A DNA stretch of 64,000 nt from positions 1-64,000 of the forward strand of contig CATYDM010000002.1 of assembly GCA_958405195.1 (NCBI GenBank). Reading direction: 5' to 3'. The position numbers and the translations under genes were made by a program. The notes beneath the pieces were generated by a model that was given only the letters and a program-made list of their open reading frames with translations, did not search any database and was not told the origin of the DNA. The DNA is from an uncultured Collinsella sp. (GTDB taxonomy: Bacteria > Actinomycetota > Coriobacteriia > Coriobacteriales > Coriobacteriaceae). This document shows positions 25,987 to 34,829 of this stretch, piece after piece. Numbering within the stretch: position 1 is the first letter of the stretch; each line of letters opens with the position of its first letter.

Positions 25987-26013
25987 GAGGTCCCGCTCGG
26001 GACCTCTTCTTTT
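25987..26013 (+). terminator. Rho-independent terminator of the redox operon
   Basis: GAGGTCCC (25987-25994) and GGGACCTC (25999-26006) form a perfect stem with loop GCTC, followed by TTCTTTT. Confidence 0.85.
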
Positions 26014-26159
26014 AGGCACCGTCCCGTTCGTTTTTTGGCGCGGTTCCCTACATTCCTCACTGGCGCCGGCAAAAAATGGGGATAGAGTAGGACAAACGCG
26101 TCGAATACGAACGGCGGAGGAGAGCGGGCAGGGTGCCTGCGCAGGAGAGGTTGCCGTCC

Positions 26160-29100
26160 ATGCTGGAGCTCAAAGGAATTTGCAAAAGGTACGTTACGCA
26201 GTCGTTTACGCAGGTGGCACTCGACAACGTAAGCCTGTCTTTTCGCGATAACGAGTTCGTGGCCATTCTGGGCCCCTCAGGTTCGGGTAAGACTACGATG
26301 CTCAACGTTATCGGCGGGCTCGACCACTTTGACTCGGGCGACCTGCTGATCGACGGTATTTCGACCAAGGATTTTCACGATCGCGATTGGGATGCCTACC
26401 GCAACAACCGCATCGGCTTTGTGTTCCAAAGCTATAACCTCATTCCGCATCAGACCATCTTGGAAAACGTGGAGCTGGCGCTTACGCTCACAGGCGTGGG
26501 GCATGCCGAGCGCCGCCAGCGTGCGCGCGAGGCGCTCGAGGCGGTTGGCCTGGGCGAACACGTTAACAAGCGCCCGAGCCAGCTATCGGGCGGGCAGATG
26601 CAGCGCGTGGCCATTGCCCGCGCCCTGATCAATGACCCCGAGATTGTGCTGGCCGACGAGCCGACCGGCGCTTTGGATTCAACGACGTCCGTACAGGTCA
26701 TGGACCTGCTCAAGGACGTGGCGCGCGACCGCCTGGTCATCATGGTCACGCACAATCCCGAGCTGGCGTACCAGTACGCTACGCGCATCGTCAACCTGGC
26801 GGACGGCAAGATCACCGACGATTCCGATCCTTTCGATGTCGCTGACGCCACGCGCCGCGAGGCCAAGCCTACGCGCAAAACCTCGATGAGCTTCGTGACG
26901 GCGCTGGGGCTTTCTGCCCGAAACCTTATGACCAAAAAAGGCCGTACGGCCATGACGGCCTTTGCAGGTTCGATTGGCATTATCGGTATCGCGGCGATCT
27001 TGGCGCTCTCCAATGGCGTGAACAACTACATCAAAAAGGTCGAGGAGGATACGCTCTCGAGTTACCCGCTTACGATCTCCAAGCAGGACTACGACCTGTC
27101 GTCCATGATGGGTGGGCAGGGGGCTACCGATGAGGAGGCATCCAAGGGCGAGGGCTCGTCCGATGACGCCATCGGTGGCAAAGCTAAGGGGGCCGATAAG
27201 ATTCCCGTGGTCACAGCCGTAAAGGATATGTTCGCAAGTGTTAAATCTAACGATATGACGAGCTTTAAGGCATGGCTTGACGGCGGCGGCGACGGCATCG
27301 ATAAAGAAGTCAACGCTATCCAGTACGGCTACGGCGTGACGCCGGTTGTCTATCGTGCGGGCAAGGGCGACGAGAAGCCCGTCCGGCTTGTTCCCAACGC
27401 TATGACCGAGGCCATGAGCGGAGGCGCAAGTTCGGCGGCAACGGTGAGCATGGAATCCATGGGAACCTCGGTCTTTAATGAGATGATCGATGACCAGAGC
27501 CTGCTCGACAGCCAGTACGATGTCGTGGCGGGGCATTGGCCTACGTCTGCTAACGAAGCCGTGATGGTGCTTTCGAGCCGCGGTACGGTGGGCGACTATA
27601 CGCTCTACAGCATCGGTGCGCTGGATATCGATGAGCTCAACGACCTGGTTAACAGTGCTATGACGGCCGACGGTGGGGTCAAAGCACCCGAGACCGGTAC
27701 CGACTTTACCTACGATGATGCTCTGTCCACGACGTTTAAGGTGCTGTCGCCGGCCGATGCGTATCGCAAAAACGAAGAGACCGGCATATGGACCGATATG
27801 TCTGGCGACGCCGACTTTATGGCTGCCAAGGTTGCCGACGGTATTGACGTACACATTGTGGGCGTGGTGCGACCTAACGAGACGGCCAACGCGAGCGCAT
27901 TGACCCCGGGCATTGCCTATACGCATGCGCTGACTCGCCAGCTTATGGAGCGCGCCGCCGATTCGCAGATTGTGCAGGAGCAACTCGACCACCCCGAGAC
28001 GGATGTCTTTACGGGCAAAACCTTCGACGAACTGCAAGGCGAGGCCAAGCAAGGCGTGGATCTGGGCAGCATGTTCAGTGTGGACGAGGCGGCGCTCAAG
28101 AGCGCGTTCTCGTTCGATACGTCTGCGCTCTCGGGTGCGGCCGGCGGTATGGACCTTTCTGGCATCGATCTGTCGGGGCTGGACATTGACCTTTCGGGCG
28201 TTGGCAAGGACATCGACTTCAGCGACATCATGGCAAAAGCGCCAACCCCAGATTTCTCGGGTATCTTTGACGGTCTGGAACTCACGCCCGAGCAAATGCA
28301 GCAGGTGGGAGCACTAGCCAACCAGCTGTTTGAGGGCTTTTTGCAGTCTGATCAGTTTAAGGCGCTGTCGCCCGAAGATCTTAAAGACGCGTCAAAGCTC
28401 GCTGCCGCATTCTCGACGTATCTTGAGCATGATGCCGCAGCCCAGCAATGCCTGGCTCAATTGAAGGCGCTCGGCGGCGATGCCCTGGCTGAGCGCCTGC
28501 AACAGGCGATGACCGACTATGTGCAAAAGCAGCTGGCTCCGTATCTGCAGCAGGCTATGGATCAGGTGATGAAGGCAATCAGCGAGCAGATAGCGTCGAC
28601 GGTATCGTCCCAGCTCAAGGCGGGCGCAGCGGGGCTTATGGACCAGATGGCGACGCAGATGTCTTCGAGTTTTGCCAACCTGACGAGCGCCATGCACGTG
28701 GATGCGAGCGCCTTTGCTCGTGCCATCCATTTCAACATGGACGCCGAGGACCTGAGTTCGCTCATGATGAGCTATGCCAAGGCTTCGAAGCTCACCTACG
28801 ACAACAATCTGACCACGTTGGGCTATGCGGATGAGGCAGACCCCATCTCGGTTAAGATTTTCCCGCGCGACTTTGAGGCCAAGGAGCGCGTACTCGATCA
28901 CATCGATGCGTACAACAAGCAGGTCAAAGCCGCTGGCCACGATGAACAGGCAATCTCATACACCGACTACATGGGCATCATCATGGACTCAGTGACCGAC
29001 ATCGTGAACACCATCAGCTTGGTGCTCATCGCATTCGTGAGTATCAGCCTGGTGGTGAGCTCCATCATGATCGGCATCATCACCTACATCAGCGTGCTGG

Positions 29101-29414
29101 AACGCAAAAAGGAGATTGGCATCCTGCGTGCGATCGGCGCGTCGAAGCGTAACGTGGCCAACGTATTCAATGCCGAGACCTTTATCGAGGGCCTCATTGC
29201 CGGCGTCTTTGCTGTTGTCGTCGTGGTGGCCGTGAGCTTTCCGGTTAATGCCTGGGCGCTTACTGCCAAACAGGTACCCAATCTGATGAGCCTGCCCGTG
29301 CAGGATGCGCTGGTGCTCATTGCAATTTCGGTGCTGTTGACGGTCGTTGCCGGCCTGCTGCCTGCCCGCAGCGCATCCAAGAAGGACCCCGTCGAAGCCC
29401 TGCGCTCCGAATAA
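26160..29414 (+). CDS. MacB-like ABC transporter, fused ATPase and FtsX-type permease
   Basis: Single-chain exporter of 1084 residues. The N-terminal ATPase (1-225) has Walker A GPSGSGKTT (38-46), QSYNLIPHQT, signature LSGGQMQRVAIARAL and Walker B IVLADEPTGALD. The first membrane helix lies near 265-285 (GSIGIIGIAAILALSNG), then an extracytoplasmic region of about 650 residues, and three C-terminal helices with the FtsX pattern YISVLERKKEIGILRAIGAS and PARSASKKDPVEALR. The external part contains repeated DLSG units (MDLSGIDLSGLDIDLSGVG) and a long helical stretch, unusual for MacB. ATG 26160 with AGGAGAGG upstream is preferred to GTG 26133. Substrate is unknown; envelope peptides are typical. 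Confidence 0.88.
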   Translation: MLELKGICKRYVTQSFTQVALDNVSLSFRDNEFVAILGPSGSGKTTMLNVIGGLDHFDSGDLLIDGISTKDFHDRDWDAYRNNRIGFVFQSYNLIPHQTILENVELALTLTGVGHAERRQRAREALEAVGLGEHVNKRPSQLSGGQMQRVAIARALINDPEIVLADEPTGALDSTTSVQVMDLLKDVARDRLVIMVTHNPELAYQYATRIVNLADGKITDDSDPFDVADATRREAKPTRKTSMSFVTALGLSARNLMTKKGRTAMTAFAGSIGIIGIAAILALSNGVNNYIKKVEEDTLSSYPLTISKQDYDLSSMMGGQGATDEEASKGEGSSDDAIGGKAKGADKIPVVTAVKDMFASVKSNDMTSFKAWLDGGGDGIDKEVNAIQYGYGVTPVVYRAGKGDEKPVRLVPNAMTEAMSGGASSAATVSMESMGTSVFNEMIDDQSLLDSQYDVVAGHWPTSANEAVMVLSSRGTVGDYTLYSIGALDIDELNDLVNSAMTADGGVKAPETGTDFTYDDALSTTFKVLSPADAYRKNEETGIWTDMSGDADFMAAKVADGIDVHIVGVVRPNETANASALTPGIAYTHALTRQLMERAADSQIVQEQLDHPETDVFTGKTFDELQGEAKQGVDLGSMFSVDEAALKSAFSFDTSALSGAAGGMDLSGIDLSGLDIDLSGVGKDIDFSDIMAKAPTPDFSGIFDGLELTPEQMQQVGALANQLFEGFLQSDQFKALSPEDLKDASKLAAAFSTYLEHDAAAQQCLAQLKALGGDALAERLQQAMTDYVQKQLAPYLQQAMDQVMKAISEQIASTVSSQLKAGAAGLMDQMATQMSSSFANLTSAMHVDASAFARAIHFNMDAEDLSSLMMSYAKASKLTYDNNLTTLGYADEADPISVKIFPRDFEAKERVLDHIDAYNKQVKAAGHDEQAISYTDYMGIIMDSVTDIVNTISLVLIAFVSISLVVSSIMIGIITYISVLERKKEIGILRAIGASKRNVANVFNAETFIEGLIAGVFAVVVVVAVSFPVNAWALTAKQVPNLMSLPVQDALVLIAISVLLTVVAGLLPARSASKKDPVEALRSE

Positions 29415-29417
29415 TGC

Positions 29418-29440
29418 GACAAAGGGACAGTCCCTTTGTC
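29418..29440. repeat. REP-like palindrome, GACAAAGGGAC core
   Basis: GACAAAGGGAC and its exact complement flank a single A, giving a 23-bp palindrome 3 bp after the ABC exporter stop codon. A related sequence (GTGACAAAGGGAC) is found at 63929-63963. It may double as a terminator. Confidence 0.7.
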
Positions 29441-29467
29441 ACGTTCGTTGATATGAGAGAAGAGTAG

Positions 29468-30421
29468 ATGATTCTATCGTTGGCCCCTATGGAGGGGATA
29501 ACCGGGCATGTGTTCCGTCGCGTGCATGCGGAGTGCTTCGGCGCGCTCGATTGCTATTACACGCCGTTTTTGCCGCCGCCGCGGGTGGGAAATCGCTTTG
29601 GCGGCAAGGCGTTTAAGGAGATCGATCCTGCCAATAACCAGGGGCTCAACGTAGTGCCTCAGCTGATGTCCAAGAACGCGGACGAGTTTGTGTGGGCGGC
29701 ACAGGTGCTCGCCGACATGGGCTACCGCGAGGTCAATCTCAACTTGGGTTGCCCTTCGGGAACGGTTGTCGCCAAGGGCAAGGGCTCGGGTTTCTTGCGC
29801 AATCTCGACGAGCTCGAGGCGTTCTTAAGCGATGTGTGCGAGCGGTCGCCGTTGCCGGTATCGGTAAAGACCAGGCTGGGGCTGGAGAATGACGACGAAT
29901 ACGAGCGCGTGCTCGATCTGTATTGCCGCATGCCGTTGGCAGAGCTGATCGTGCATCCGCGCGTACAGAAGGACTGCTATACGGGCTCGCCGCGCAAAGA
30001 GTTTTATGGCGAGACGCTGGAGCGTGCGCCGTTCCCCGTGGCCTATAACGGTGACATTTTTGATCTTGAGGATATGGACGCGCTGGTGGAGGCCTATCCC
30101 GGCACGCGCCATGTGATGTTGGGGCGTGGCCTGCTCGCGAACCCCGCTCTAGCTCGCATGGTCAAGGGCGGCCCTGCTGCAACGGCTGCTGAGCTGCAGC
30201 GCTTCCACGACACGCTGTTTGCGGCATATGCAGAAGAGATTGGCGGTAACGCGGTCTTTCGTATGAAGGAGTGGTGGTTCTACGCCAAGTGCGCCTTCGC
30301 TGACCCCGCTACCGTTCATAAACTCGTACGCAAGACTAAAAAGGTCGACGAATACCGCGCCGCCGTCGAGCGGGTCTTCCGCGAGCAGCCACTCGCACCC
30401 ATAGCTCGCTTCCACGGCTAG
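29468..30421 (+). CDS. tRNA-dihydrouridine synthase family protein
   Basis: FMN enzyme of 317 residues with the Dus signature LAPMEGITGHVFRR at the N-terminus, the catalytic-loop Cys in EVNLNLGCPSGTVVAKGKGS, and VKTRLGLENDDEYERVLDLY. Phosphate-binding segments AYNGDIFDLEDM and HVMLGRGLLANP close a TIM barrel, followed by the C-terminal helical RNA-binding domain. It reduces uridine to dihydrouridine in tRNA D-loops. ATG 29468 is preceded by AGAAGAG. It lies between two REP-like palindromes and is probably transcribed alone. Confidence 0.92.
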   Translation: MILSLAPMEGITGHVFRRVHAECFGALDCYYTPFLPPPRVGNRFGGKAFKEIDPANNQGLNVVPQLMSKNADEFVWAAQVLADMGYREVNLNLGCPSGTVVAKGKGSGFLRNLDELEAFLSDVCERSPLPVSVKTRLGLENDDEYERVLDLYCRMPLAELIVHPRVQKDCYTGSPRKEFYGETLERAPFPVAYNGDIFDLEDMDALVEAYPGTRHVMLGRGLLANPALARMVKGGPAATAAELQRFHDTLFAAYAEEIGGNAVFRMKEWWFYAKCAFADPATVHKLVRKTKKVDEYRAAVERVFREQPLAPIARFHG

Positions 30422-30422
30422 C

Positions 30423-30478
30423 TAGTCATTGGGGACGTTCTTTAACGACTAGTCATTTAAGAACGACCCCGATGACTA
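30423..30478. repeat. REP-like inverted repeat, TAGTCATTGGGGACGTTCTT type
   Basis: The arms 30423-30442 and 30459-30478 are 20 nt each and pair at 18 positions around a 16-nt loop. Related TAGTCATT-AAGAACGTC sequences recur at 54442-54498, so this is a dispersed family. Confidence 0.7.
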
Positions 30479-30485
30479 TGTTGCA

Positions 30486-30731
30486 CTAGAGCAGGTTCTC
30501 TTGTACCCATGCGATGATGTCGCTCGACTCGTAGAGTGGTTTGCCGTCGATGAACAGGCAGGGAACCTGGCGTTTTCCGCCGACGGCGATGAGTGTCTGC
30601 TCGGCTTCGGTATCGGTCGAGATATTGCGCTCGGGAATGGTCACACCGTTATCGGCAAGGAATCGCTTGACTATTATGCAATACGGGCAGCCGGTCATAA
30701 CGTACAGCGTGAGCTCATGATTAGTAGCCAT
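30486..30731 (-). CDS. Glutaredoxin
   Basis: Small thiol oxidoreductase of 81 residues with active site TGCPYCIIVKRFL, cis-Pro loop RQVPCLFIDG and the C-terminal glutathione-binding GG-like segment replaced by YESSDIIAWV. The ATG at 30731 (GGAG 5 nt upstream) is preferred over a 13-residue longer frame. It ends 7 bp from the REP-like element. In organisms without glutathione such proteins use other low-molecular thiols or thioredoxin reductase; no partner is encoded nearby. Confidence 0.88.
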   Translation of the reverse strand: MATNHELTLYVMTGCPYCIIVKRFLADNGVTIPERNISTDTEAEQTLIAVGGKRQVPCLFIDGKPLYESSDIIAWVQENLL

Positions 30732-30782
30732 GGGTCTCCAATCGGTTGAGGTTTCGATTGAAATACCCAAAGCCGCCGCGGT

Positions 30783-31610
30783 CTATGCGCGCGTCAACGA
30801 CGACTCGATGGCTTGGACCAGAAACGCCGTGGCTCCGGTGCCGCAGGGCTTGTCGTAGTAGTCAACAAAGCGCTGGTCGGCAAGATAACCATTGGCGAGG
30901 CCCAGGTACGCCTCGTCTTGGGGCTCGCATCCCCAGTTGAGAGCAATCCAGCGACGATGCATCGCGACAAGCTTGTGAGCCTCGCTTCCATTCGCATCGC
31001 CATCGCCCATGGCAATCGAGAGTTGGCCCAGAATAGCGCGTTCAAGTTCCTTCATGTCGTTCCATGTCTCGGGGTCCATGTCCAGCAGTGCTTCGTTTGC
31101 TGCGTCGATCGCCTCGTCGCCGTAGCGCTTCCGGGCTTCGTCGCCGTAGCGCGCCTCGTTTTCCTGCACGGTGCGCCAGCGCTCCAGTTGCGGCAGGACG
31201 GCGCCCATGAGCGAGACGGCTTCGTCGAGCGACATTCCGGTGTTTTGTGCCAGGCGCGGGGCACAATCCTCAATCATTGCCTCCATGGTGGTGTCATAGG
31301 TGTACTTGCCGTGGTCGTAGCACCACTTGCAGTAATGATCGGTCGCGGTGCCCGTGGCATCGGTGCCGCAGTCGTCGGGCGTGAGTATCATGCCGCAGCT
31401 CTGGCAATAGTGCTCAGGCATTTCGAGCAGGTGGGACAGCGGTTCTCCGGTTACGGCGGCGATGAGCTTCATCATGTCGATGCCCGGTGTGACCTCGCCG
31501 CGCTCCCACCGGCTGATGGCCTGGCGTGTGACGAAGAGCTTAGCGGCAAGCTGCTCTTGGGTAAGGTGATGGGCGCGACGGACAGCAATGAGCTTTTCTG
31601 CAAAGGCCAT
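30783..31610 (-). CDS. XRE helix-turn-helix / zinc ribbon / TipAS fusion regulator
   Basis: A 275-residue protein with three parts. Residues 1-65 form an XRE helix-turn-helix (LTQEQLAAKLFVTRQAISRW). Residues 66-105 form a zinc-ribbon (CQSCGMILTPDDCGT, YCKWCYDHGKY). Residues 120-275 resemble the TipAS antibiotic-recognition domain (EARYGDEARKRYGDEAIDAA, HRRWIALNWGCEPQDEAYLG, YLADQRFVDYYDK), which in TipA and SkgA is linked to a MerR head. Here the DNA-binding head is XRE instead. TipAS traps thiopeptides and other multidrug ligands, so this may be a drug-sensing regulator. It is divergent from trmO and adjacent to glutaredoxin. Confidence 0.82.
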   Translation of the reverse strand: MAFAEKLIAVRRAHHLTQEQLAAKLFVTRQAISRWERGEVTPGIDMMKLIAAVTGEPLSHLLEMPEHYCQSCGMILTPDDCGTDATGTATDHYCKWCYDHGKYTYDTTMEAMIEDCAPRLAQNTGMSLDEAVSLMGAVLPQLERWRTVQENEARYGDEARKRYGDEAIDAANEALLDMDPETWNDMKELERAILGQLSIAMGDGDANGSEAHKLVAMHRRWIALNWGCEPQDEAYLGLANGYLADQRFVDYYDKPCGTGATAFLVQAIESSLTRA

Positions 31611-31751
31611 AGCGGCTCCTTTCTGCTGGTTGATGGCTTAAGCATACGCGGCGGCAGGCGCCCTTTCAAGCAACCGTTGGTTGCACGACGGAGGACCGCG
31701 GCGAAGAATTGCGCGCAACGCCCCACGCCTCCATGCCGTACAATGACCGGC

Positions 31752-32489
31752 ATGGAACCTATCGCACGCATACATACCGACCTGCCGCAGAAGTTCGGCA
31801 TTCCGCGCAACAGCTTTTTGGCGCCCCATCTGCAGGGACGAATCTTTTTTGAGCCGGAATTTGCCTCCAATGCAGCGGTTGAGGGCCTGGACTCCTTCTC
31901 TCACCTGTGGCTGCTGTGGCGCTTCGAAAACGGAACGCCCGGCGGCACGGCTAAGGATATTGCCGTCGACGCTAAAACGCAGGACAGGTCCGGCACCAAC
32001 GCAAAATGGTCGAAAACCGTGCGCCCGCCGCGTCTGGGCGGAGCCGAACGTGTGGGAGTGTTTGCCACGCGCAGTCCGTTTCGCCCTAATCCCATCGGGC
32101 TCACCTGCGTCAAGCTTGATCGTGTCGAGCTCACCGACGATGGCCCCATCATCCATGTGCTGGGGGCCGACCTCCGTGACGGCACGCCCATCTACGACAT
32201 TAAGCCCTACATCCCGTTTGCGGACTGCTACCCGGATGCGACCGGCGGCTGGATTGAGGATGTTCCGTGGCAAGAGCTCGATGTTGAGTTTCCGCAAGCT
32301 CTGCAGGATATGGTCCCGCCCGCAAAGATTTCTGGCTTGGTCGAGGTTCTACGCCAAGATCCGCGCCGCGCGGGCAGCAAGCACGAGCCAAACCGCGTCT
32401 ATCACCTGGCTTACGCCGGGCTTGACATATCGTTTTCGGTCGACGAAACCCAGCTAACCGTAATCGCCGTCAACGACGCGCAAGACTAA
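31752..32489 (+). CDS. tRNA (N6-threonylcarbamoyladenosine-37-N6)-methyltransferase TrmO
   Basis: SAM-dependent methyltransferase of 245 residues with the TsaA/TrmO beta-barrel: MEPIARIHTDLPQKFGIPRN, FEPEFASNAAVEGLDSFSHL, LWLLWRFE, then FATRSPFRPNPIGLTCVKL and GADLRDGTPIYDIKPYIPFA. It methylates the t6A37 base next to the anticodon. The N-terminal RNxxL segment and PFRPNPIG motif are diagnostic. The ATG at 31752 is chosen over one nine bases upstream; neither has a strong ribosome site. It is divergent from the TipAS regulator. Confidence 0.9.
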   Translation: MEPIARIHTDLPQKFGIPRNSFLAPHLQGRIFFEPEFASNAAVEGLDSFSHLWLLWRFENGTPGGTAKDIAVDAKTQDRSGTNAKWSKTVRPPRLGGAERVGVFATRSPFRPNPIGLTCVKLDRVELTDDGPIIHVLGADLRDGTPIYDIKPYIPFADCYPDATGGWIEDVPWQELDVEFPQALQDMVPPAKISGLVEVLRQDPRRAGSKHEPNRVYHLAYAGLDISFSVDETQLTVIAVNDAQD

Positions 32490-32601
32490 GCAGCCATTCG
32501 TCCGCACCCGTCAAATTAAGCGCCAAACCCCGCGCCAAAACCGCCCACGCTGGTGGACAATAACGCCTATCGAAACAGTCTACTTTGCACGGGAGCTCAG
32601 C

Positions 32602-33816
32602 ATGAAATACGACTTTAGCTCGCTTATCGACCGCCACGGCATGGACTCCATCGCCGTTGACTCCTGGGGCGAGATCCCCGGCATGGCTCCGAACGCACCC
32701 GACGAGGGCTTCGACCGCATTCCCATGTGGGTGGCCGACATGAATTTTGCCACGGTGCCCACGGTCCAGGAGCACATCATTCAGCGCGCTCAGCATCCCA
32801 TGTTTGGCTACTTTAACCCGCGCCCCGAGTACTTCGACCGCATCATCGAATGGCAGAGCCGCCGTAATGGCGTCGAGGGCCTGGCACCTGAGCATATCGG
32901 CTACGAAAACGGCGTGCTGGGCGGCGTCGTGTCGACGTTGCGCGCGTATGTCCAGCCGGGCGATGCGGTGCTGGTCCACAGCCCCACCTACATTGGCTTT
33001 ACCAAGTCTATCGAAGCCGCGGGCTATCGCATTGTCCACAGCCCGCTTAAACTCGACGACCAGGGCGTGTGGCGTATGGACTTTGAGGACATGGAGTGCA
33101 AACTCGCCCAAAACCACATCCATGCCGCGGTGTTCTGCTCGCCGCACAATCCCTGCGGCCGCGTATGGGAGCGCGACGAAATCGAGCGCGCCATGGACAT
33201 CTATCGCCAGCACGATTGCGTGGTGATCTCGGACGAGATTTGGTCCGATATCATCCTGCCGGGGCACAAGCACATCCCGACGCAGTCGGTGAGCGAGGAT
33301 GCCCGCATGCGCACGGTTGCCCTCTATGCGCCGAGCAAGACGTTTAACCTGGCGGGCCTTGTCGGCAGCTACCACATTGTCTACAACGAGACGCTGCGTG
33401 ACCGCATCTGCGCCGTGTCCAACAAGACCCACTACAACGAGATGAATGTCCTCTCCATGCATGCGCTTATCGGTGCCTACCAGCCGCAGGGCTACGAGTG
33501 GGTGGACGAGCTCAACCAGGTGCTTGCCGGCAATATCGAGTACTTCTGCGATTACGTGGACGGGCATTTTGAGGGCGTGTCCTATTCGCGTCCGCAGGGC
33601 ACGTACATGGTGTTTATTGACTGCACCGAGTGGTGTCGCGAGCATGGCCGCGATATTCAGTGGCTGCTCGACGAGGGGGCGCGCGTGGGCGTGGGATATC
33701 AGGACGGCCGCCCGTTCCACGGGCCCTGCCACATTCGCGTGAATCTGGCGCTGCCGCTTTCGCGCGTAAAGGAAGCGTGCGACCGCCTGGACCGCTACGT
33801 TTTTAATGCACGGTAA
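32602..33816 (+). CDS. MalY/PatB-family PLP aminotransferase (cystathionine beta-lyase-like)
   Basis: Pyridoxal-phosphate enzyme of 404 residues, fold type I. Residues RIPMWVADMNFATVPTVQEH match the N-terminal MalY/PatB pattern. SPHNPCGRVWERDEIERA and VVISDEIWSDIILPG are the PLP-contacting loops, and YAPSKTFNLAGLVGS contains the Schiff-base lysine. It probably cleaves cystathionine or related C-S bonds to homocysteine or H2S, ammonia and pyruvate. GGGAGCTCAGC precedes the ATG. It is monocistronic with a hairpin 15 bp after the stop. Confidence 0.9.
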   Translation: MKYDFSSLIDRHGMDSIAVDSWGEIPGMAPNAPDEGFDRIPMWVADMNFATVPTVQEHIIQRAQHPMFGYFNPRPEYFDRIIEWQSRRNGVEGLAPEHIGYENGVLGGVVSTLRAYVQPGDAVLVHSPTYIGFTKSIEAAGYRIVHSPLKLDDQGVWRMDFEDMECKLAQNHIHAAVFCSPHNPCGRVWERDEIERAMDIYRQHDCVVISDEIWSDIILPGHKHIPTQSVSEDARMRTVALYAPSKTFNLAGLVGSYHIVYNETLRDRICAVSNKTHYNEMNVLSMHALIGAYQPQGYEWVDELNQVLAGNIEYFCDYVDGHFEGVSYSRPQGTYMVFIDCTEWCREHGRDIQWLLDEGARVGVGYQDGRPFHGPCHIRVNLALPLSRVKEACDRLDRYVFNAR

Positions 33817-33831
33817 GTGAGCACTGCATGC

Positions 33832-33863
33832 GGGGCCTTCTGCCAAGTCGGCTGGAAGGCCCC
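33832..33863 (+). terminator. Hairpin after malY-like gene
   Basis: GGGGCCTTC (33832-33840) pairs with GAAGGCCCC (33855-33863) around a 14-nt loop. No T tract, so moderate support. Confidence 0.5.
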
Positions 33864-33959
33864 ACATGGTAAAACGTCTGTAGCCATTGGGCACTCGTGT
33901 GGTTTTGTTTGCTATTTTTTTTACCATTTCAGTCTGTAAACAGGATCGTATGGAGCTCG

Positions 33960-34829
33960 ATGAAAAGACCCCGTCGCTCGGTTGCCATTTCGTTGTTTGT
34001 TGCGCTTGCGGTAGCGTGCGCCTTTGTCGTGGCGATAGCCGGCTGTTCCGGGTCGAATGGCAGAGCCTCGACGTCTGCATTAGAAGGCCTGGATGCCTCG
34101 CAGGCCAAAGACGACAACCTTAAGACGCTCAACGTCGGCAGCGACCTCTATCCACCGTTTGTGTATACCGACGAGTACGGCGATATCGTTGGCCTGGATG
34201 TCGAGATATTGACCGAGGCTTTGACTCGCATTGGTTACAAGCCAAAATACCAGCTGATCGACTGGGAAAAGAAGAAGGAGCTGCTGGCGAGCGGCGAACT
34301 CGATTGTGTCATGGGCAGCTTTAGTATGACGGGTCGCGAAAACGAATATCGTTGGGCCGGCCCGTACCTTGCGAGCCGCCAGGTGGTCGCGGTCGATCCC
34401 CAGAGCGATATCTACACGCTTGCCGATCTTGAGGATAAGATCGTGGCGGTTCAGTCCACCACCAAGCCCGAGGACATTTTGCTCAATCGCATAAATGAAA
34501 ACGTTCCGCAGATCAAGGAACTCTACTGCTTTTCGGACCGCTCATACCTGAACCCGGCACTCGTCGAGGGTCTGGTCGACGCCATCGCTGCGCATGAGTC
34601 CTCGCTGCTCACCTACGAAAAAGACTATGGCGTAACGTATCGCATTTTGGATGAGCCGCTGCTAGAGGTTGGTTTGGGCACCGCTTTCGATATCAACGAT
34701 ACGCGCGGCATCGACGTTAAGCTCACCCGTGCCTACCAGGAAATGCTTGCCGATGGCACCATGGAACGTCTGGTGTCAAAGTACTTCGATGACCCTTCGC
34801 CATTTTTGAATATGGAGGGCCTGTCATGA
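33960..34829 (+). CDS. Extracellular solute-binding lipoprotein (family 3), sensor-linked
   Basis: Lipoprotein of 289 residues. The basic start MKRPRRSVAI, hydrophobic core and lipobox-like AIAGCSG place the acylated Cys near residue 30. A family-3 binding domain follows: LNVGSDLYPPFVYTDEYGDI, VGLDVEILTEALTRIGY, DWEKKKELLASGELDCVMGS and a final segment YQEMLADGTMERLVSKYF. These proteins bind amino acids or small polar compounds. The stop overlaps the start of a hybrid histidine kinase (ATGA) and no ABC permease is present, so it most likely presents a ligand to the kinase rather than feeding a transporter. Confidence 0.87.
   Translation: MKRPRRSVAISLFVALAVACAFVVAIAGCSGSNGRASTSALEGLDASQAKDDNLKTLNVGSDLYPPFVYTDEYGDIVGLDVEILTEALTRIGYKPKYQLIDWEKKKELLASGELDCVMGSFSMTGRENEYRWAGPYLASRQVVAVDPQSDIYTLADLEDKIVAVQSTTKPEDILLNRINENVPQIKELYCFSDRSYLNPALVEGLVDAIAAHESSLLTYEKDYGVTYRILDEPLLEVGLGTAFDINDTRGIDVKLTRAYQEMLADGTMERLVSKYFDDPSPFLNMEGLS

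Noticed and set aside
30813..31751. N-terminal extension of TrmO by more than 300 residues
   Set aside because: The extension is antisense to the TipAS regulator; TrmO homology begins at MEPIARIH (31752).
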